Source: Durusdinium trenchii
Lineage: Eukaryota; Sar; Dinophyceae; Suessiales; Symbiodiniaceae
Length of the DNA stretch: 64,000 nt
Assembly (NCBI GenBank): GCA_963970005.1
Contig: CAXAMN010028939.1
Span: forward strand, 350,184 to 414,183
Reading direction: 5' to 3'
The notes below the pieces were generated by a model. That model had not been told where the DNA came from and made no database searches. It saw only the letters and a program-made list of their open reading frames with translations. Of this stretch, positions 1 to 11,585 are shown in pieces; the first letter of the stretch is position 1; every line of letters starts with the position of its first letter. A program made the translations under genes and the position numbers.

Positions 1-596
1 CGCTTCTTGTGTTCCCTTCCACTCTTAAGAACGTGCCCCCCTTTCCTGTCCTAGCCCCCCTGGGCGCCTCCTGATGCTAATGATGCACTATTCGCATCAA
101 TCAAATCACTCGCATCACAACACCCAAAAGCCATACATGTTCAGTACTTTCTTGACCGCCTCATACCGCCTCTATTTTTTCGCTCTCCCCCACCACATTC
201 ACCAGGATCTGGGTTTGCCCTACCCTGGGTGGGCCGGCTATGAAACCACCCCCACACCCTATACTCACTGCGTTCGCCCATCGACAACTCCAGCCTAGCC
301 TATCGGCTGGCTTTCGTAATTATGTTTTTTTCGTTTGCTTTGACAAATTTGACTTGCGCGCCGACTTGGATGGTCTGAAGGTTTTTGAAAAGAACGACAG
401 GGTGCAAGTGTGAAGGCAAGCAAAAAGGAATTGATGTGATGTGCATGATTGCTCCTCGGAGTACGCTGTGAATGTGAAGCGAAGGAAGTGGTCCCCCACC
501 ATGATGCCACGCCCTCCACCGGGAAAGTGTGCCCAAGTGCTTCTTCAGCCTTCTGTTCAGGGGAAGCCTCATCGACACATGGTAATGTAGACCTGT
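1..596. other. No gene recognised
   Basis: Several short overlapping reading frames occur here on both strands, but none has a recognisable motif or a protein-like composition that sets it apart from its shadows. No repeat or structured RNA was noticed. Confidence 0.4.
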
Positions 597-682
597 GATT
601 AATAAAGCCCCCTAGAATAATGTCTTGTTTTTTCCTGCACAGATTAATAAAGGCCCCTAGAATAATGTCTTTCTTTTTTTGG
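597..682. repeat. 45-bp tandem duplication
   Basis: Two adjacent copies share gattaataaag followed by ccctagaataatgtct. The second half of the motif appears again at 1,127-1,141, beside the 64-bp minisatellite, so the same short sequence flanks that array on both sides. Confidence 0.7.
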
Positions 683-761
683 AGGGGTAGTTGTAGTGGA
701 TGTTTTTTTATTGTTATAGTTTACTTTTTCCCTTTTGAATTTGCTGGGATTTGCTTATCTT

Positions 762-1577
762 ACAGGCTTTTGGATTGAGATTTCCATTAAACATTTGAAG
801 ATTTCCATTGAGATTTGATTCTTTTGGAGGCTTTTGGATGGAGATTTCTATTGAAAATTTGGAGATTTCCATTGAGATTTGATGCTTTTGGAGGCTTTTG
901 GATGGAGATGTCTATTGAAAATTTGGAGATTTCCATTGAGATTTGATGCTTTTGGAGGCTTTTGGATGGAGATTTCTATTGAAAACTTGGAGATTTGCTT
1001 TCCAAAAGTCAGTGCGCACTTTCTTTATAAAATCCCTTTTTTAAAAGTATTGAAAAACAAAACAAATCATTCAAGCAAAGGGGGTAGTCCAGCAAGCAGC
1101 TTTCTGACATTATTTAGGGGGGGGCCCTAGAATAATGTCTAGAGATTTGAGGCTTTAAATCTTTNNNNNNNNNNAAGTTTCCAAAAGTCAGTGCGCACTT
1201 TCTTTATAAAATCCCTTATTTCCATTGAGATTGGATGCCTTTTGATGGAGATTTCCATTAAACATTTGAAGATTTCCATTGAGATTTGATGCTTTTGGAG
1301 GCTTTTGGATGGAGATGTCTATTGAAAATTTGAAGATTTCCATTGAGATTTGATGCTTTTAGAGGCTTTTGGATGGAGATTTCTATTAAACATTTGGAGA
1401 TTCCATTGAGATTTGATGCTTTTGGAGGCTTTTGGATGGAGATTTCTATTAAAAAACTTGAGATTTCCATTGAGATTTGATGCTTTTGGAGGCTTTTGGA
1501 TTGAGATTTCCATTAAACATTTGAAGATTTCCATTGAGATTTGATGCTTTTGGAGGCTTTTGGATGGAGATTTGCTT
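762..1577. repeat. 64-bp minisatellite
   Basis: Units contain gatgcttttggaggctttt and repeat at 63-64 bp spacing (for example 881 to 945, and 1,288, 1,352, 1,415, 1,479, 1,543). The array is broken by a non-repeat insert (about 990-1,210) that itself occurs twice around the assembly gap, so the true copy number is unknown. ORFs read from it in either direction are by-products of the repeat, not genes. Confidence 0.9.
1165..1174. other. Assembly gap (10 N)
   Basis: Ten Ns inside a tandem-repeat region. The sequence to the right (gtttccaaaagtcagtgcgc and onward) duplicates the sequence near 998-1,045, so the gap may hide a collapsed or expanded array. Confidence 0.99.
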
Positions 1578-1590
1578 GAGATTCGATTAA

Positions 1591-1755
1591 TATTCCAGAT
1601 GTCTTCAAAGTTAGGAATTCTTATTTCTTTTTAATTTAATATTGCCAGAGGTCTTCAAAGTTAGGAATTCTTATTTCCTTTTAATTTAATATTGCCAGAG
1701 GTCTTCAAAGTTAGGAATTCTTATTTCCTTTTAATTTAATATTGCCAGAGTAGCT
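1591..1755. repeat. 50-bp tandem repeat, three units
   Basis: The motif gtcttcaaag starts at 1,601, 1,651 and 1,701, an exact 50-bp period. Units are AT-rich and nearly identical. No coding potential. Confidence 0.9.
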
Positions 1756-1839
1756 CCAGAGGTAGCTAGCTAACGATTCCTTATTTAATTATCAACTGAT
1801 TGATTTTCTTATACATTATTTTGGAGGCCCTGGTTGTTG

Positions 1840-1865
1840 AGGGGGGGGGGGGGCCGGGGGGGGGG
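1840..1865 (+). repeat. G-run with G-quadruplex potential
   Basis: Thirteen consecutive Gs, two Cs, then ten Gs. This could fold as a G-quadruplex in DNA or RNA. Its length in the assembly may be unreliable. About 390 bp to its right (1,866-2,253) hold no recognisable feature. Confidence 0.7.
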
Positions 1866-2253
1866 TTGATTAATCAAGAGTCTACATTAGGGCCTTGAAC
1901 CACAAAGGGGTGAGCTCAGGGAATATTCCCTTCAACTAGCGTGCTGTGCAATTTGCCAGCCAACCGCTGAACAAGCCGTGCCAGAATGCCAATACTCCCA
2001 CATGCCAGGAGTGTCCAATCAAGGTGAGACGGCCGCGCTCACAAGTCAAGCCTGTTTGATCCACCCTAGCGACCTTGATGACCTCACGCTGAAGAAGGTC
2101 AGGCCGTGAAGATGTCCAGCGGCTGACGAAGCTCTACACCTGTCCCCTCCCTGAAAGCAGAGCAAGAGAACCAAGAAGCTTTCTTTCTATTTCAGGGGAA
2201 ACAAGAGCACGGGCAAAATGCCAGATTGCGCATCACCCCTGCGGGTGAGCCAC

Positions 2254-2547
2254 TCAGTTACTGAAGCCGAAACACTGCAATTGAAACAGGCTCGCATATG
2301 TGCAGACTCGGGACTCACCACACTGGCCCGCAGCCTCGATGGAATCGTACGGCAGCCACGTCACTAGCTGCTCTTCCTGGGCTGGCTTGTGGTTGCTCGA
2401 ATCAAGCAAGCCCTCACAGTAGGTTGATACACGCGCTCCATAAGAACAAATGTGCGCCGAGAATGCACAATCACTGAAAGCAGGGTCCTGCAGCATCTTC
2501 CTCTTTGGGGCAATTGGCAGACCCTGCACACGAGATCTTTCAAGCAT
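2254..2547 (-). CDS. Possible exon, cysteine-rich, unknown
   Basis: An open frame of 97 codons with several Cys and mixed polar residues, for example DPAFSDCAFSAHICSYG. It has no shadow-like low complexity and could be an exon, but I recognise no domain and see no decisive splice sites. Treat it as a candidate only. Confidence 0.15.
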   Translation of the reverse strand: MLERSRVQGLPIAPKRKMLQDPAFSDCAFSAHICSYGARVSTYCEGLLDSSNHKPAQEEQLVTWLPYDSIEAAGQCGESRVCTYASLFQLQCFGFSN

Positions 2548-3960
2548 TTGACAAGTCGAGAACCGGCTATCGGATATGATTAGAAATTATCTTTTACGTA
2601 GATTCTTTTAGTGTCACGCAGCAGATTAGGTTTTTGCGTGGACGCGGTTCCTCAGATCAAGCGCACTTTTGTGTTGGAGATTTGATTTGATGTGATCCGC
2701 GAGTTGTGGCTGTGCAGTGTGATCGGGATATACCACGCCACAGTTTGTCTGATCCCTGATCTCTTGTCATGCTCGTTTCTGCAACATGTTGGAGTTTGCC
2801 CGTGGGATTTCGTTCATGTTGTTGCCCCCGGGAAAAGCATTGACAGGGTTCTTCCAGCTCATAGATTATCTCCAACAAGCAAACAAAACATTGAGCATTG
2901 AGATGCTGTTAACCCGGCTCCGGCTCCGTCTGAATATGTGTATCCATGTGTATCCCTTTATCTTTTGATATCATGTCGGAAAAAAGATTGACTTCAGGTG
3001 TGCATTGGCCGCTTTGCGATGAAATGAGTGACGCGCACGAGTGAGATTCTGCAAACCAGATCCGGACAATTTGTTTAAACATATTTAAACGCTCAAACAG
3101 AAGAGGAGGAAAAGGAAAATGAACGATTTTGCCAGCATAGACTCCAAACAGTTTCAGCAGGATTCTCTGCGCTAGTTCCTTGCATGCCAATGTGAGTGGA
3201 AATGTCTGTAAACATTAAATGTTATATATATATATACATATTCTATAGCCTCCAGCTGTTTGAGAACAGACTGTAATAACATGTTGTAAGGGAACAAAAT
3301 GATATCAAAATTGAAACGCAGCATCACCGTTGCATCCATGGCCACCAAAAGAAAACGGACAAGGCGGAGAAGACAAGGGCTCACGGCACTCGGAAAAAGC
3401 CTGGGACAAGGAGGAGAACGCACGGCCCAATGGCGCGGTTAAGGGCTGACGGCGCGGCCGCGGCTATCCTGGCCAGCCTGCAAGAACCCCAACAGTAAAC
3501 TTTTTGATTGTGGGCAAACATGGGCAAACATGTGATTTCGGAGAAGAAATGCTGGAATACACATGGGCAATGACCTGTGCGTGAGTTTTGTTTCTGACCT
3601 GCTGTATGGGTGGAACAAAACCATAAGTAGGGCGAATAAAGAATCCGCAACTACGAGAAACACCAAAACAATGCAACCGATAAGGTAGGAGGCGCTCTGA
3701 GGAGGAAGGGCATCAAATCGCTGATGCATGTCTGGCTTATTTGGGGCTACTACTTGACAGCGGCACCGGCGAACCCTGATCACATTGGCAATCCTGTGTT
3801 TATTGGAGTCTCGAAGCGGGTGAAAGGACGAACACAAAAATGCTAGCGATTTTATTCTCTTCCTACGACATGGTTTCTATGGGAAATCGTTGATCAGTGT
3901 AGACTTGGCTATTCGTGGCTGATGTGGTGATCTGTGGTCATTAGTTGTTATATACCTATC
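2548..3960. other. No gene supported
   Basis: Overlapping short ORFs are present, one on the minus strand near 3,439-3,837 with a hydrophobic run of about 25 residues. There is no recognisable domain. A short (TA)n tract lies near 3,222-3,236. Confidence 0.35.
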
Positions 3961-3962
3961 GT

Positions 3963-4072
3963 TGTTTGATTTTGATGTTGATGATGTGGATGTTGTTGCA
4001 GCTGTTGGTGTTGTTGTTGATGATGCTGATGTTGTTGCATCTGTTGTTGCTGTTGTTGTTGTTGTGCTGCAA
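3963..4072. repeat. Imperfect (GTT/GAT)n trinucleotide tract
   Basis: The plus strand reads GTT and GAT triplets almost without interruption. Any ORF across it codes for Val/Asp or Asn runs and is probably not a gene. Confidence 0.85.
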
Positions 4073-4507
4073 TTTGGATGCCCAGTGGTGACTTGTCACT
4101 TCGGTGGTGCATTCGATTGTGATTGGCGTTTCTTTTTGTTCATCTTGGATGGTCGGGAACCCGTTGGCATTTGTTGGGTCGGTGCGCTTTCCTTTGATCT
4201 GCCTTCTTGCTGCTGAGTTTCCTGACCTTTGAGCCACTCATTTTGGACTTGAGAGGCGGCTGGACGAAAAGGGTCGGTATATAGTATAGTGTAGCGGATG
4301 AAAGCACCGAAGGGAAAGAAAGAATTACAACGGCATAGACCCCAGATAGCGGGTGCATAGGTCCACAACATCAGACCAGCTCAGAATGCGCCCAATTTGC
4401 CCAACACAGACGTAAAACTGTAAGGTGGGCATGGGCCAGCCAAAGCTGCCCAAACGACATTATGACCATTGCTGCGCAACACGCTGTCATGCACAATATG
4501 ACAGCAC

Positions 4508-4616
4508 GTCATCCCTGGCATGACATGATGTCATCCCTGGCATGACATGAAGTCATCCCTGACCTGCCATGATGGCCCAGGCCTGACATGATGTCGCCCC
4601 TGGCATTACAGGAAAA
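4508..4616. repeat. 22-bp tandem repeat with palindromic core
   Basis: About five units of gtcatccctggcatgacatg type, three of them exactly 22 bp long. The core catgacatgatgtcatc is near-palindromic, so transcripts would form short hairpins. Confidence 0.8.
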
Positions 4617-4621
4617 GATCA

Positions 4622-4768
4622 ATGTGTCAGGCACCAACACCAGCACCAGCACGGCAGCAGCAACTGCAAAACGAAAAGCCGATCCAGCACCAGCACCAGC
4701 GCGGGCAAAACAAAATGCCGATCCAGCCCCAGCACCAGCACGGCAGCAGCACCCGCAAAACCAAAACG
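4622..4768. repeat. Ala/Pro-coding minisatellite
   Basis: Imperfect units of caccagcaccagc with aaacaaaatgcc spacers. The plus frame reads DPAPAPAR-like peptides. This looks like a minisatellite, not a conserved gene; the 110-codon frame around it (4,588-4,920) has no other feature. Confidence 0.7.
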
Positions 4769-4920
4769 CCGATGCATACACACACCATAGTCCAAACCCC
4801 TGTAGCCTGCAGATATCTGGGGAAAAAGAAAGGGAAATGTTTGCGGCAAGGTCATGCTGGAGCATGCAAAAATCTTGCGCATCCAACAAAAGCATGAGCA
4901 GCAACATTAGCTACACATAG

Positions 4921-5776
4921 GAAGTCAGTTGTGGGAATGAGCATGGGGAGCAAGATGCGAGTCATGGGAATGAAAAAAGCGAGAATACAAGACGTGCCTT
5001 TCAACATGTGCGTGATATCCGTTCAACATGTGCCTGCCTCGGGATCAACACGGGTGGTCATACTTCATCAGCAGGCGTGTTAGTTGCGCATGTAGAAAAG
5101 TTGCCTCCTTTATCATGTTGCCAGGCACTCTTCTTTCAAGCACTGGCGGGACCTAAATGGAAGAAGGTTGTTGGTTCCAAACAGTGAGAATGTGTTCCAA
5201 CGACTTGGTTCCAAATCTCCCTGTTGTGGTGCCCTTGTGGGGAGCTAGCTCTTGTTATAATCGGTTCTAGATTTCCCTGCACAGGGACCCCTCAGAAGAA
5301 TTGACTGCTGAACTCGTGTGTCAACTCTTTTGCAAGAGGCTTCTGCTCCAAGCGCATGATGGTGGGACCTCTGTGGAAAAGCGTCGTGCTTTCAAGCCCA
5401 TGAGAACTAGCCTAGCTGCTCTCTGACGAAGAGGCTCGCCATTAAGCTGAGCAGCTTCCAGCTCACGCCAGGCAGGCAGCTGCCTCCCCACTTTGCGGGG
5501 TGCAGCTGCTACCACCACAGCCATCTCTTGTAGCCAAAACTTTCCACCAAAACCAGATAAAACCAGAGTTGATTCATACATGCAGAACTGAACAAAAAGA
5601 ATTGAGCCACGCAGTTGGAAGGGATATGATGATGATGGATTAACAGTAAATGAAGGATTAACAGTTTAACACCTGTGTTACTGTCAATCACAATTGACTC
5701 TTGTATTTACTCCAAATCATGGAATGAACATGAGCGGGAGCACGCACGACAAAGAGCGTGAGGACGAAGATGAGGC
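4921..5776. other. No gene supported
   Basis: A minus-strand frame at 5,321-5,581 has fairly protein-like composition (PAWRELEAAQLNGEPLRQR), with a possible start at MAVVVAAAP, and could be an exon. I cannot link it to a family or to the gene at 5.8-8.8 kb. Confidence 0.3.
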
Positions 5777-6175
5777 TCAGGAGAAATCATGCTGAGCAGG
5801 GCGATGGGTAAGAATGAAGTAGATAACGGTTTTAACCTGGAGACGGATGAAGCTACCTGGACCTTTGTGATGATCATCATACCACAAGGATCCTTTGCAT
5901 GCGAGCTCAAGCAGATTCCCAAATACAGAATCCAGCTTGAAGCAAGGTTTTGTGTGTTGGAATGCTACTACCAAAAGCTGCATGGGAAAGGGCCATGAAA
6001 CAGGCCGTGTCAGGATGCATTTGCTCACCAGGTGTTGTCTACCAGCCTCACGCTGCTCGATGAGCTCACGCTTCAGGCGTTCACGGCCCGGCTCTTCGTC
6101 TTTTTTCTTTGCCTTGTCTGATCTTGTCTTTGGCTTTGGCCTGGATGGCTGTGACGCACGCGAACAGGATCACTC
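5777..6175 (-). CDS. Possible 3' exons of the C2/transglutaminase-like gene
   Basis: Two minus-strand stretches look exonic. One is very charged (KAKKKDEEPGRERLKRELIE) and is followed by a GT donor (ctg/gtagac, about 6,040). The other, about 5,820-5,950, reads LDSVFGNLLELACKG. They lie just downstream, in transcription direction, of the recognised C2/transglutaminase-like exon and could continue it. Exon limits are not established. Confidence 0.2.
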
Positions 6176-6411
6176 CTACACTCACATGACAAGGATAAGC
6201 TCATTTGCAGTAACTGAACTGCTTACCAACAGTGCTTCTGAGACCCCAGCATACGCCCTACAGTTGGCAAGCTTTCCATATCTTCCAAATGCACTCTGCA
6301 ATCTTCAGCCTCTCCTGGTGCTCAGGATGCTAACTACAGCACAATAGCCTGTGCAAAATGTTTGTCCTTTCGTTATGGTCATCATCCACGCACCTTCCCA
6401 CTGCTGGCGTT

Positions 6412-7737
6412 CTATGTCTGCATCGTCATCTTGTTCTTCTTCCTCTTTTTCTTCCTGGCCGACCCAGACAGCATCATGCAAGTCTGGACTCTACAATTAT
6501 CGGAACAATTGAGCAACTTGCAGGCCTTCACCGCGAGTTGTTCCAGCTTCTTCTTCTTCACCTTTCTTGGATCATATCGATTAGGAAGGTGAAAAATCTG
6601 TCTGCTGCAAGGCTCCCAAAAGGTGACCCATCCATTTTCGCGTGTCATAACCCATGTATGCTCAATCAGTTGATCTGACTTCTCCATAGTTGCCAGCGGA
6701 TCTTTTGAGTATACGGTGCCTTTCACCACATACGCATCTTCTTTGCAACCCAGAAGGAGGGAGCACAGCAAGACTGAATGATCTTGAGGAGCTCCCTTTC
6801 GTCTGGCAAGAACATACTCAGGGTCTTTCCAGCCGTCACTTGGAATTAGACCAATGCGAGCTTGACGCTGAGTAATCTTAAAAGACAAGCAATGTACCCA
6901 TTCCAACAGCTTTGCCGGAAAACTCCACTCCTCTGGAATGATAATGGGGGACACGAATGCCATCAAAGGAGTCTCTATCCTTGTCAAAGGATGCAAGCCA
7001 ATGCAAGGAAATCGTCTCAAAGAATCTGCCGTCTGCATCATGTTCTCCTCTTTTGGCTTCTTGGCGCCTATGGAATCCGGAAATGGCAGCGCATAGTCTT
7101 CAGCCTTCTGCATGTTCCGAGAATTCCACTCCTCTTCCTTCTTGGCCCAAACCGATTCAGCGTCGACCTCCTGCACTTCATCCTCAAATCTCAGAGTTTC
7201 AGCCCAGTCCGGGTAGAAATAAGCTTCAAAGTGAATCAGCGCAGCATCCTTGTTCGCCAAAGCTGATTGGCCAAGCGCGGTCTTGCTGCCATCATAGACA
7301 CGCACCGATCTGGGCTCTTCATACCACTGATTGTGTTTTTCTTGCTTTGCCTCGAACTCATTCTCATCCTCATCATCTTTCTTCTCAGCCGCCAAGGGAC
7401 CCAACAGGGTTCGTTTCTGCGTTGCTCGTACATTGAGAATATCTCCCAGTGTGACTTGGCACCCACCCAGGCAGTCAGCGGATGTCACATCATCGTCCCA
7501 CACCTGTATCTGAATATGGCCTTTGCTGGTCAGCTCGTACTTTAAAATGCTGTCTTGATACTTCTTTTCAGCCTTGGTGAAGGAATCACATTCATACTCA
7601 AACAAAATGATATGTTGATTGAACACCTTTATCCAGCATTTGCAACTGGGAGCCTTTGAACCCATGCGGAGCTCGGGGAAGACCACCTCATGCATATGCT
7701 CATAAAAGAAATAGAGACACAAGGTCTTGGAGTTCAG
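6412..7737 (-). CDS. C2 plus CEP76/CC2D2A-like transglutaminase-like protein, large exon
   Basis: This open frame of about 440 codons begins at a probable splice acceptor (ccaaag/ctgaac, exon start 7,737), so it is internal and has no start codon of its own. Residues from about 25 to 150 form a C2-like beta-sandwich; GHIQIQVWDDD followed by CLGGCQVTLGDIL is typical of a C2 core. A Lys/Glu-rich linker follows. Near residues 313-380, DHSVLLCSLLLG and HTWVMTRENGWVTFWEP match the conserved blocks of the inactive transglutaminase-like domain in CEP76 and CC2D2A, which act at centrioles and the ciliary transition zone. The Lys-rich tail before the stop at 6,412 may be intron read-through. The family call rests on motif recall; I cannot decide between CEP76-like and CC2D2A-like. 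Confidence 0.6.
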   Translation of the reverse strand: MNSKTLCLYFFYEHMHEVVFPELRMGSKAPSCKCWIKVFNQHIILFEYECDSFTKAEKKYQDSILKYELTSKGHIQIQVWDDDVTSADCLGGCQVTLGDILNVRATQKRTLLGPLAAEKKDDEDENEFEAKQEKHNQWYEEPRSVRVYDGSKTALGQSALANKDAALIHFEAYFYPDWAETLRFEDEVQEVDAESVWAKKEEEWNSRNMQKAEDYALPFPDSIGAKKPKEENMMQTADSLRRFPCIGLHPLTRIETPLMAFVSPIIIPEEWSFPAKLLEWVHCLSFKITQRQARIGLIPSDGWKDPEYVLARRKGAPQDHSVLLCSLLLGCKEDAYVVKGTVYSKDPLATMEKSDQLIEHTWVMTRENGWVTFWEPCSRQIFHLPNRYDPRKVKKKKLEQLAVKACKLLNCSDNCRVQTCMMLSGSARKKKRKKNKMTMQT

Positions 7738-7918
7738 CTTTGGTGTTTAGTTGGCCATGCGGCCACCACTTGTCAAAGTCATCCTACGTACTGCACTGCT
7801 ATTGAATTCTATATGTCTTAGCGCTGAGTATTCGTCCCCTTGCTATCTTCAGTGGTGGATCGCAAAATGTGTTTCCATTGATTTCCTTCATTTGCCGCTG
7901 CGGTCGAGCTGCCCTCAC

Positions 7919-8219
7919 CGGAAAATAGAAGCTCTGGTTGAAGACCGGGCGTAAGGATTGCTTCACTACAGGCGACAGCATGACCATGTTGTCCCAAGTG
8001 CATCTCAGGTATGGATCCTTAGATCTACGTAACTGCTACATGTTGATACATGTTGGCATGATTTGGGCGCGAGGTCAAACCAGAATGATACGATCTATGA
8101 TTGTAAACCATCACCAGCCTAAGATTCAGAGCTTCCAGTATCAAAGTCTGCAACTGGTAGGGCTTCACATTTCTTGACACCTCAACATGCAATGGCACAT
8201 GTTGCGAGGGCAAGCTCAA
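7919..8219 (-). CDS. Upstream exon(s) of the same C2 gene
   Basis: The frame reads SLRPVFNQSFYFP, the classic end of a C2 beta strand, then a GT donor (ccg/gtgagg) with the last exon base at 7,919. Joining it across the 181-bp intron 7,738-7,918 to the next exon keeps phase 0 and gives FYFP-LNSKT, so the splice prediction is self-consistent. Farther upstream, near 8,080-8,200, HVPLHVEVSRNVKPYQLQTL looks like the preceding part of the protein, with an unresolved junction between the two. Confidence 0.45.
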
Positions 8220-8535
8220 AAAGCTGCACTTCTTGCTTTCGGGCGACGGACCACCAAATAGCGTTCGTACGGGTTCAAGTGGGATACCTTCAAGACTTCA
8301 TCATAGGAAGCCCGAGAGAATCACGAGCAACGTACCAATTTCAATCAAGGAGCTGTAGTTGCAGTCTTGAGCTGCTCTGGACGATTGGTGCGAAAGTCCA
8401 GCTCGGGTTCCTCCACTGCTCAAAAGAATGTGGTGAGTTGCAGCGGTAAGCAACAAAATTGCACACTGGACCCTAATATGAAGGAAATATAAACGGAGGG
8501 TTGGAAGGCATGAGGTTGAAAAAACTTCAGGACCA

Positions 8536-8815
8536 CTAGCCAATGGCCTGTGCAAAGCTACTATCATTGGATTTGGTCGCCTTCATGCCCTTCGAGCGCA
8601 GGATGCATTTCACATTGCCGTTGATGTCGCCAACAATGTATCTTTCATAATCTGGAGTGAACCGCTTGACCTCGGTGGTGCGTAAATCAAAAGGCATCGC
8701 AATTCTCAGAATGCTGTGCTGTAGCACATCTCGACAAGCTGACGCTCTGACTTTGCCCTGAAAGACCGACATGTCCAACACCTCAACACTCAGCCAATTC
8801 GATGCCGGGACTCCC
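8536..8815 (-). CDS. Exon, probably of the same C2 gene
   Basis: A protein-like frame (ASNWLSVEVLDMSVFQGKV, later YERYIVGDINGNVKCILRS) starts right after an AG acceptor (tttgtgag/gggagt, exon start 8,815). It lies on the same strand, 300 bp upstream of the C2 exon. No clear domain name; the 3' boundary is uncertain because dinoflagellate introns may use GC or GA donors. Confidence 0.35.
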
Positions 8816-9375
8816 CTCACAAATATATACTTTCAGAAAAACTTCGCAAGCAAGCTTAGGGACTGGGTGCGTGAAAGGGGAACTTCTTAGAGACTTAGAG
8901 ACTTCGCAAGACTTCTCACAGACTTCGTTGCAAAAGTCTGACACGCGAAGACACAGATGTCAGGTTCAGCAAGCAGCGGCCCAGCACTCTGTGTGGCGCC
9001 GGGGCATGTTTCTCCATCTTGGCGATAGTCCTTCAGCACATAAATGGCAAACTGACACAAATGGTAGGACTGTAGTATACGAAATCTGACACACAAAAAT
9101 TAGGCACCAAGAAACGCGTTGTTGGCTAGAAAGGTTGGCGGTTTGCCCGTCAGGACGGAGACAATGAAGTATGAATTCTGCAAGTGGGTCCGAGTCCCAC
9201 GGAAGACAAATTTGCCACAGTTTGGCCAGAAAAATCGCCCGTCTTGCTGATTCCATTCCTTAGCCATGCGCGTCACTGTGGCTCAAACTGCACATGCATT
9301 TCAGTTCAGACACCAGCTCCAATGGTTAGTAGGGCATGGAGGCTATGTTCACTTCCTAAGTCCTTACAGAATCTG
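8816..9375. other. Intergenic or intronic, no gene recognised
   Basis: No reading frame with recognisable content. A T-arm-like hairpin GTGGG-tccgagt-CCCAC at about 9,185-9,201 has no tRNA around it. Confidence 0.35.
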
Positions 9376-9474
9376 CCTTTTACAGGGTCAGCCTAAGTAA
9401 GTAGTCTAACCCCTGTAGCGGCCGTTAAGCTACCTTTTCACTTTATGTTTGCTTGTGATGATTTTCAACAACCC
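9376..9474 (+). repeat. Left direct repeat of an unidentified 6.2-kb element
   Basis: Shares ttttacagg-tcagcctaa, agtagtctaa, gcggccgttaagctacc and gtgatgattttcaacaa, in the same order and orientation, with 15,565-15,690. The two copies differ by substitutions and one insertion, so they are old. Confidence 0.7.
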
Positions 9475-9881
9475 CCCTTACAAGGAGATCACTAAAGCGG
9501 AAAGTGTCGGGAAACAAATTCAAGCCACGCGGTAATACTCAGAAAATCGCTTCATCAAGCTCACGCGTGTATCTATACAAGGAGAACGTGGCGACCCTAA
9601 TATACAGCCTAGTGGTTTGGTCACGGCATGTAGTTGCACACGCTGATCCTAACGCACTACCGAGTACTGTAGTGATTGACAGTTCCCTCTCCGACTAACC
9701 AGCATTCGTTTAGGAATGCAGTCATGCAGTGAAACAATGATGGGAAACATCATCTCACTGCGCGTCAGACCGTGAACTGGTCTCAAAACTCATGCTGTAG
9801 GTAAGGAATACCATCTAAGGTAGCTATGAAAACTATTTTTCATAACGATGTAAAACTTTAAAGCCGAACCTATTTGTCCAG

Positions 9882-10708
9882 TCATACCATCCAATCCCAT
9901 AGCCCAACATCCAATGGCCAATAGTTCTCACCAAATGGATCATCAGTCTGCCACTGTACGCCGGGAATTTCCCTCCGTGTCAGTGGTCCTTGGTCTTGGA
10001 TATGAGCAGATTGCATTATTGCTGGTGGCTGTCCTGCTACGGACGCGCTATCTGAAGCTGCTGTTGAAGGTGGCAAAGGAGGTGGCGGAACATTCCATGG
10101 GCGCAGTCCATGAGACCGTGTTTCCCATGAATTGGTGTATGGACCGTCACGGGTCTTGCCTTTGCCTTTGCTTGACGCCAAGGTTGAAGCCGTCTGTGGA
10201 GCTCACTGAGCGCTGGTGGCCGTGGAACACGAGTTGCACTGCTTGTTTGTAGAGCTCTGGCTGCAGGAGACAGGCGGATGGGCAGGCGCTGGCATCCACC
10301 AGTTCCAGCCCTCCACCGGGGCTACCAATTGGTCAGGCACCAGAAATGGAGACTGCTTTGCCTCGGGTGGTTGCCATGCTGCATTACATACTGCTCCACT
10401 GTGCCTGGTGTAAAATCTACTGGCATTGCTTTGGGTGCAATTGGAGGATCTGGAATGGTATTCCGCTTAGGGAAACTTTTCTTTGGTGGCACAGGTGCCC
10501 TGGGAAGCGGTGGTGGCCTGCGTACTGAAACACTCAGCTTCCCTTTGACGGGAGCTGGAGGTTTTGGGACACCTGCAGGAACGGGACGATCATCTGACCA
10601 TGTTGCATATCTGTCTGCATCGTTCCTCTCCTCCTTCTTCCACCGCTGTAAATGTGGACGTTTGCCCAAAACGTTGTCATCATCTGCTTGTCTTCGCTTT
10701 CGCTGCAA
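9882..10708 (-). pseudogene. Proline-rich reading frames, unknown
   Basis: Two minus frames in different phases, 10,708-10,322 and 10,181-9,882, look like one ancestral protein split by a frameshift. The first starts with a basic segment (MQRKRRQADDDNVLGKRPHL) and becomes proline-rich (RRPPPLPRAPVPPKK). The second ends in a Trp-rich tail (DVGLWDWMV). No domain recognised. Confidence 0.3.
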
Positions 10709-10719
10709 CGGCGGCCTTG

Positions 10720-11585
10720 TTACAGGCGCAGATTGACTACTGTAGGTTCATCACGTTGAGCAAAATCAAGCAACAATTGCTCCAACCTGTCAAACTCATC
10801 CTGCGAAACGTCGACACCTGCATTGATGGCAAAGCGCGGTAACGGCGTTGACATACGCTGCTCGACGGTCATGAAGCCCGTCGCCTTGCCACGGTGTCTC
10901 TCTTGCATTTGTGATGACTGGCTTGCAATAGCATATTCTTCATTTCAAAGCGTCAAAGTCGCGAGTCACATTGACATCTGTGGGAATGTCGCCTCGGGGA
11001 ATTCTGATATTGTGAATATCGTCAACGACTTTCGTCGTGGGAATGAAACCCTGGATCATGAGGACCTGTCACGGCTGTCGAATGGACAAGAACTCGTGGC
11101 AGTAGCTGATCAGAAGTTCTCGCTGAGGCCTGCCTTGAAGCATTGATGCAAATGATCGACGCCGCAATGAATCGCCAAATCTTGTCTGTCACGCGGCGCG
11201 AGGTCGCTGACCACAGAAATACCCTTTTGACGCTGCTTGGCGTCCCTTGTTGGCGGGCAGTTGCAGTGACGCAAAGAGATCTTCTTGGGCTGCATCAAAA
11301 TTTGTACAACCCTTTCCAGTTAAGGAGACTGCGAAAACATCATCTCTATTGAATCGATCAAAATTCGTACTCGAATCTCTTCTTGCGCGCCCTGCGGATC
11401 CGGTCGCGAGCACTGATGATGACGCGACTGTCCAACGATGGATTTCCACGAATATTGGCGCCGCCAGGGGTCAAATCTTGTCCGGCAATGCGGTCAAGCG
11501 CGCGGTCCATTGAAATTCTGTTGAGCGCATTGCCCCCCTGTTCCTTGACAGCTCTTGCGCACATTGTTTGCGATCGCATATACAT
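10720..11585 (-). pseudogene. Frame-shifted globular segments, unknown
   Basis: Consecutive minus-strand pieces in different frames read like one protein: NALNRISMDRALDRIAGQDL (11.5 kb), NRDDVFAVSLTGKGCTNFDA (11.3 kb), then RFAINAGVDVSQDEFDRLEQ (10.8 kb). At least three frame changes or stops interrupt it. I recognise no family. Confidence 0.3.

Noticed and set aside
9184..9202. tRNA T arm (GTGGG-tccgagt-CCCAC)
   Set aside because: No other cloverleaf part is present.
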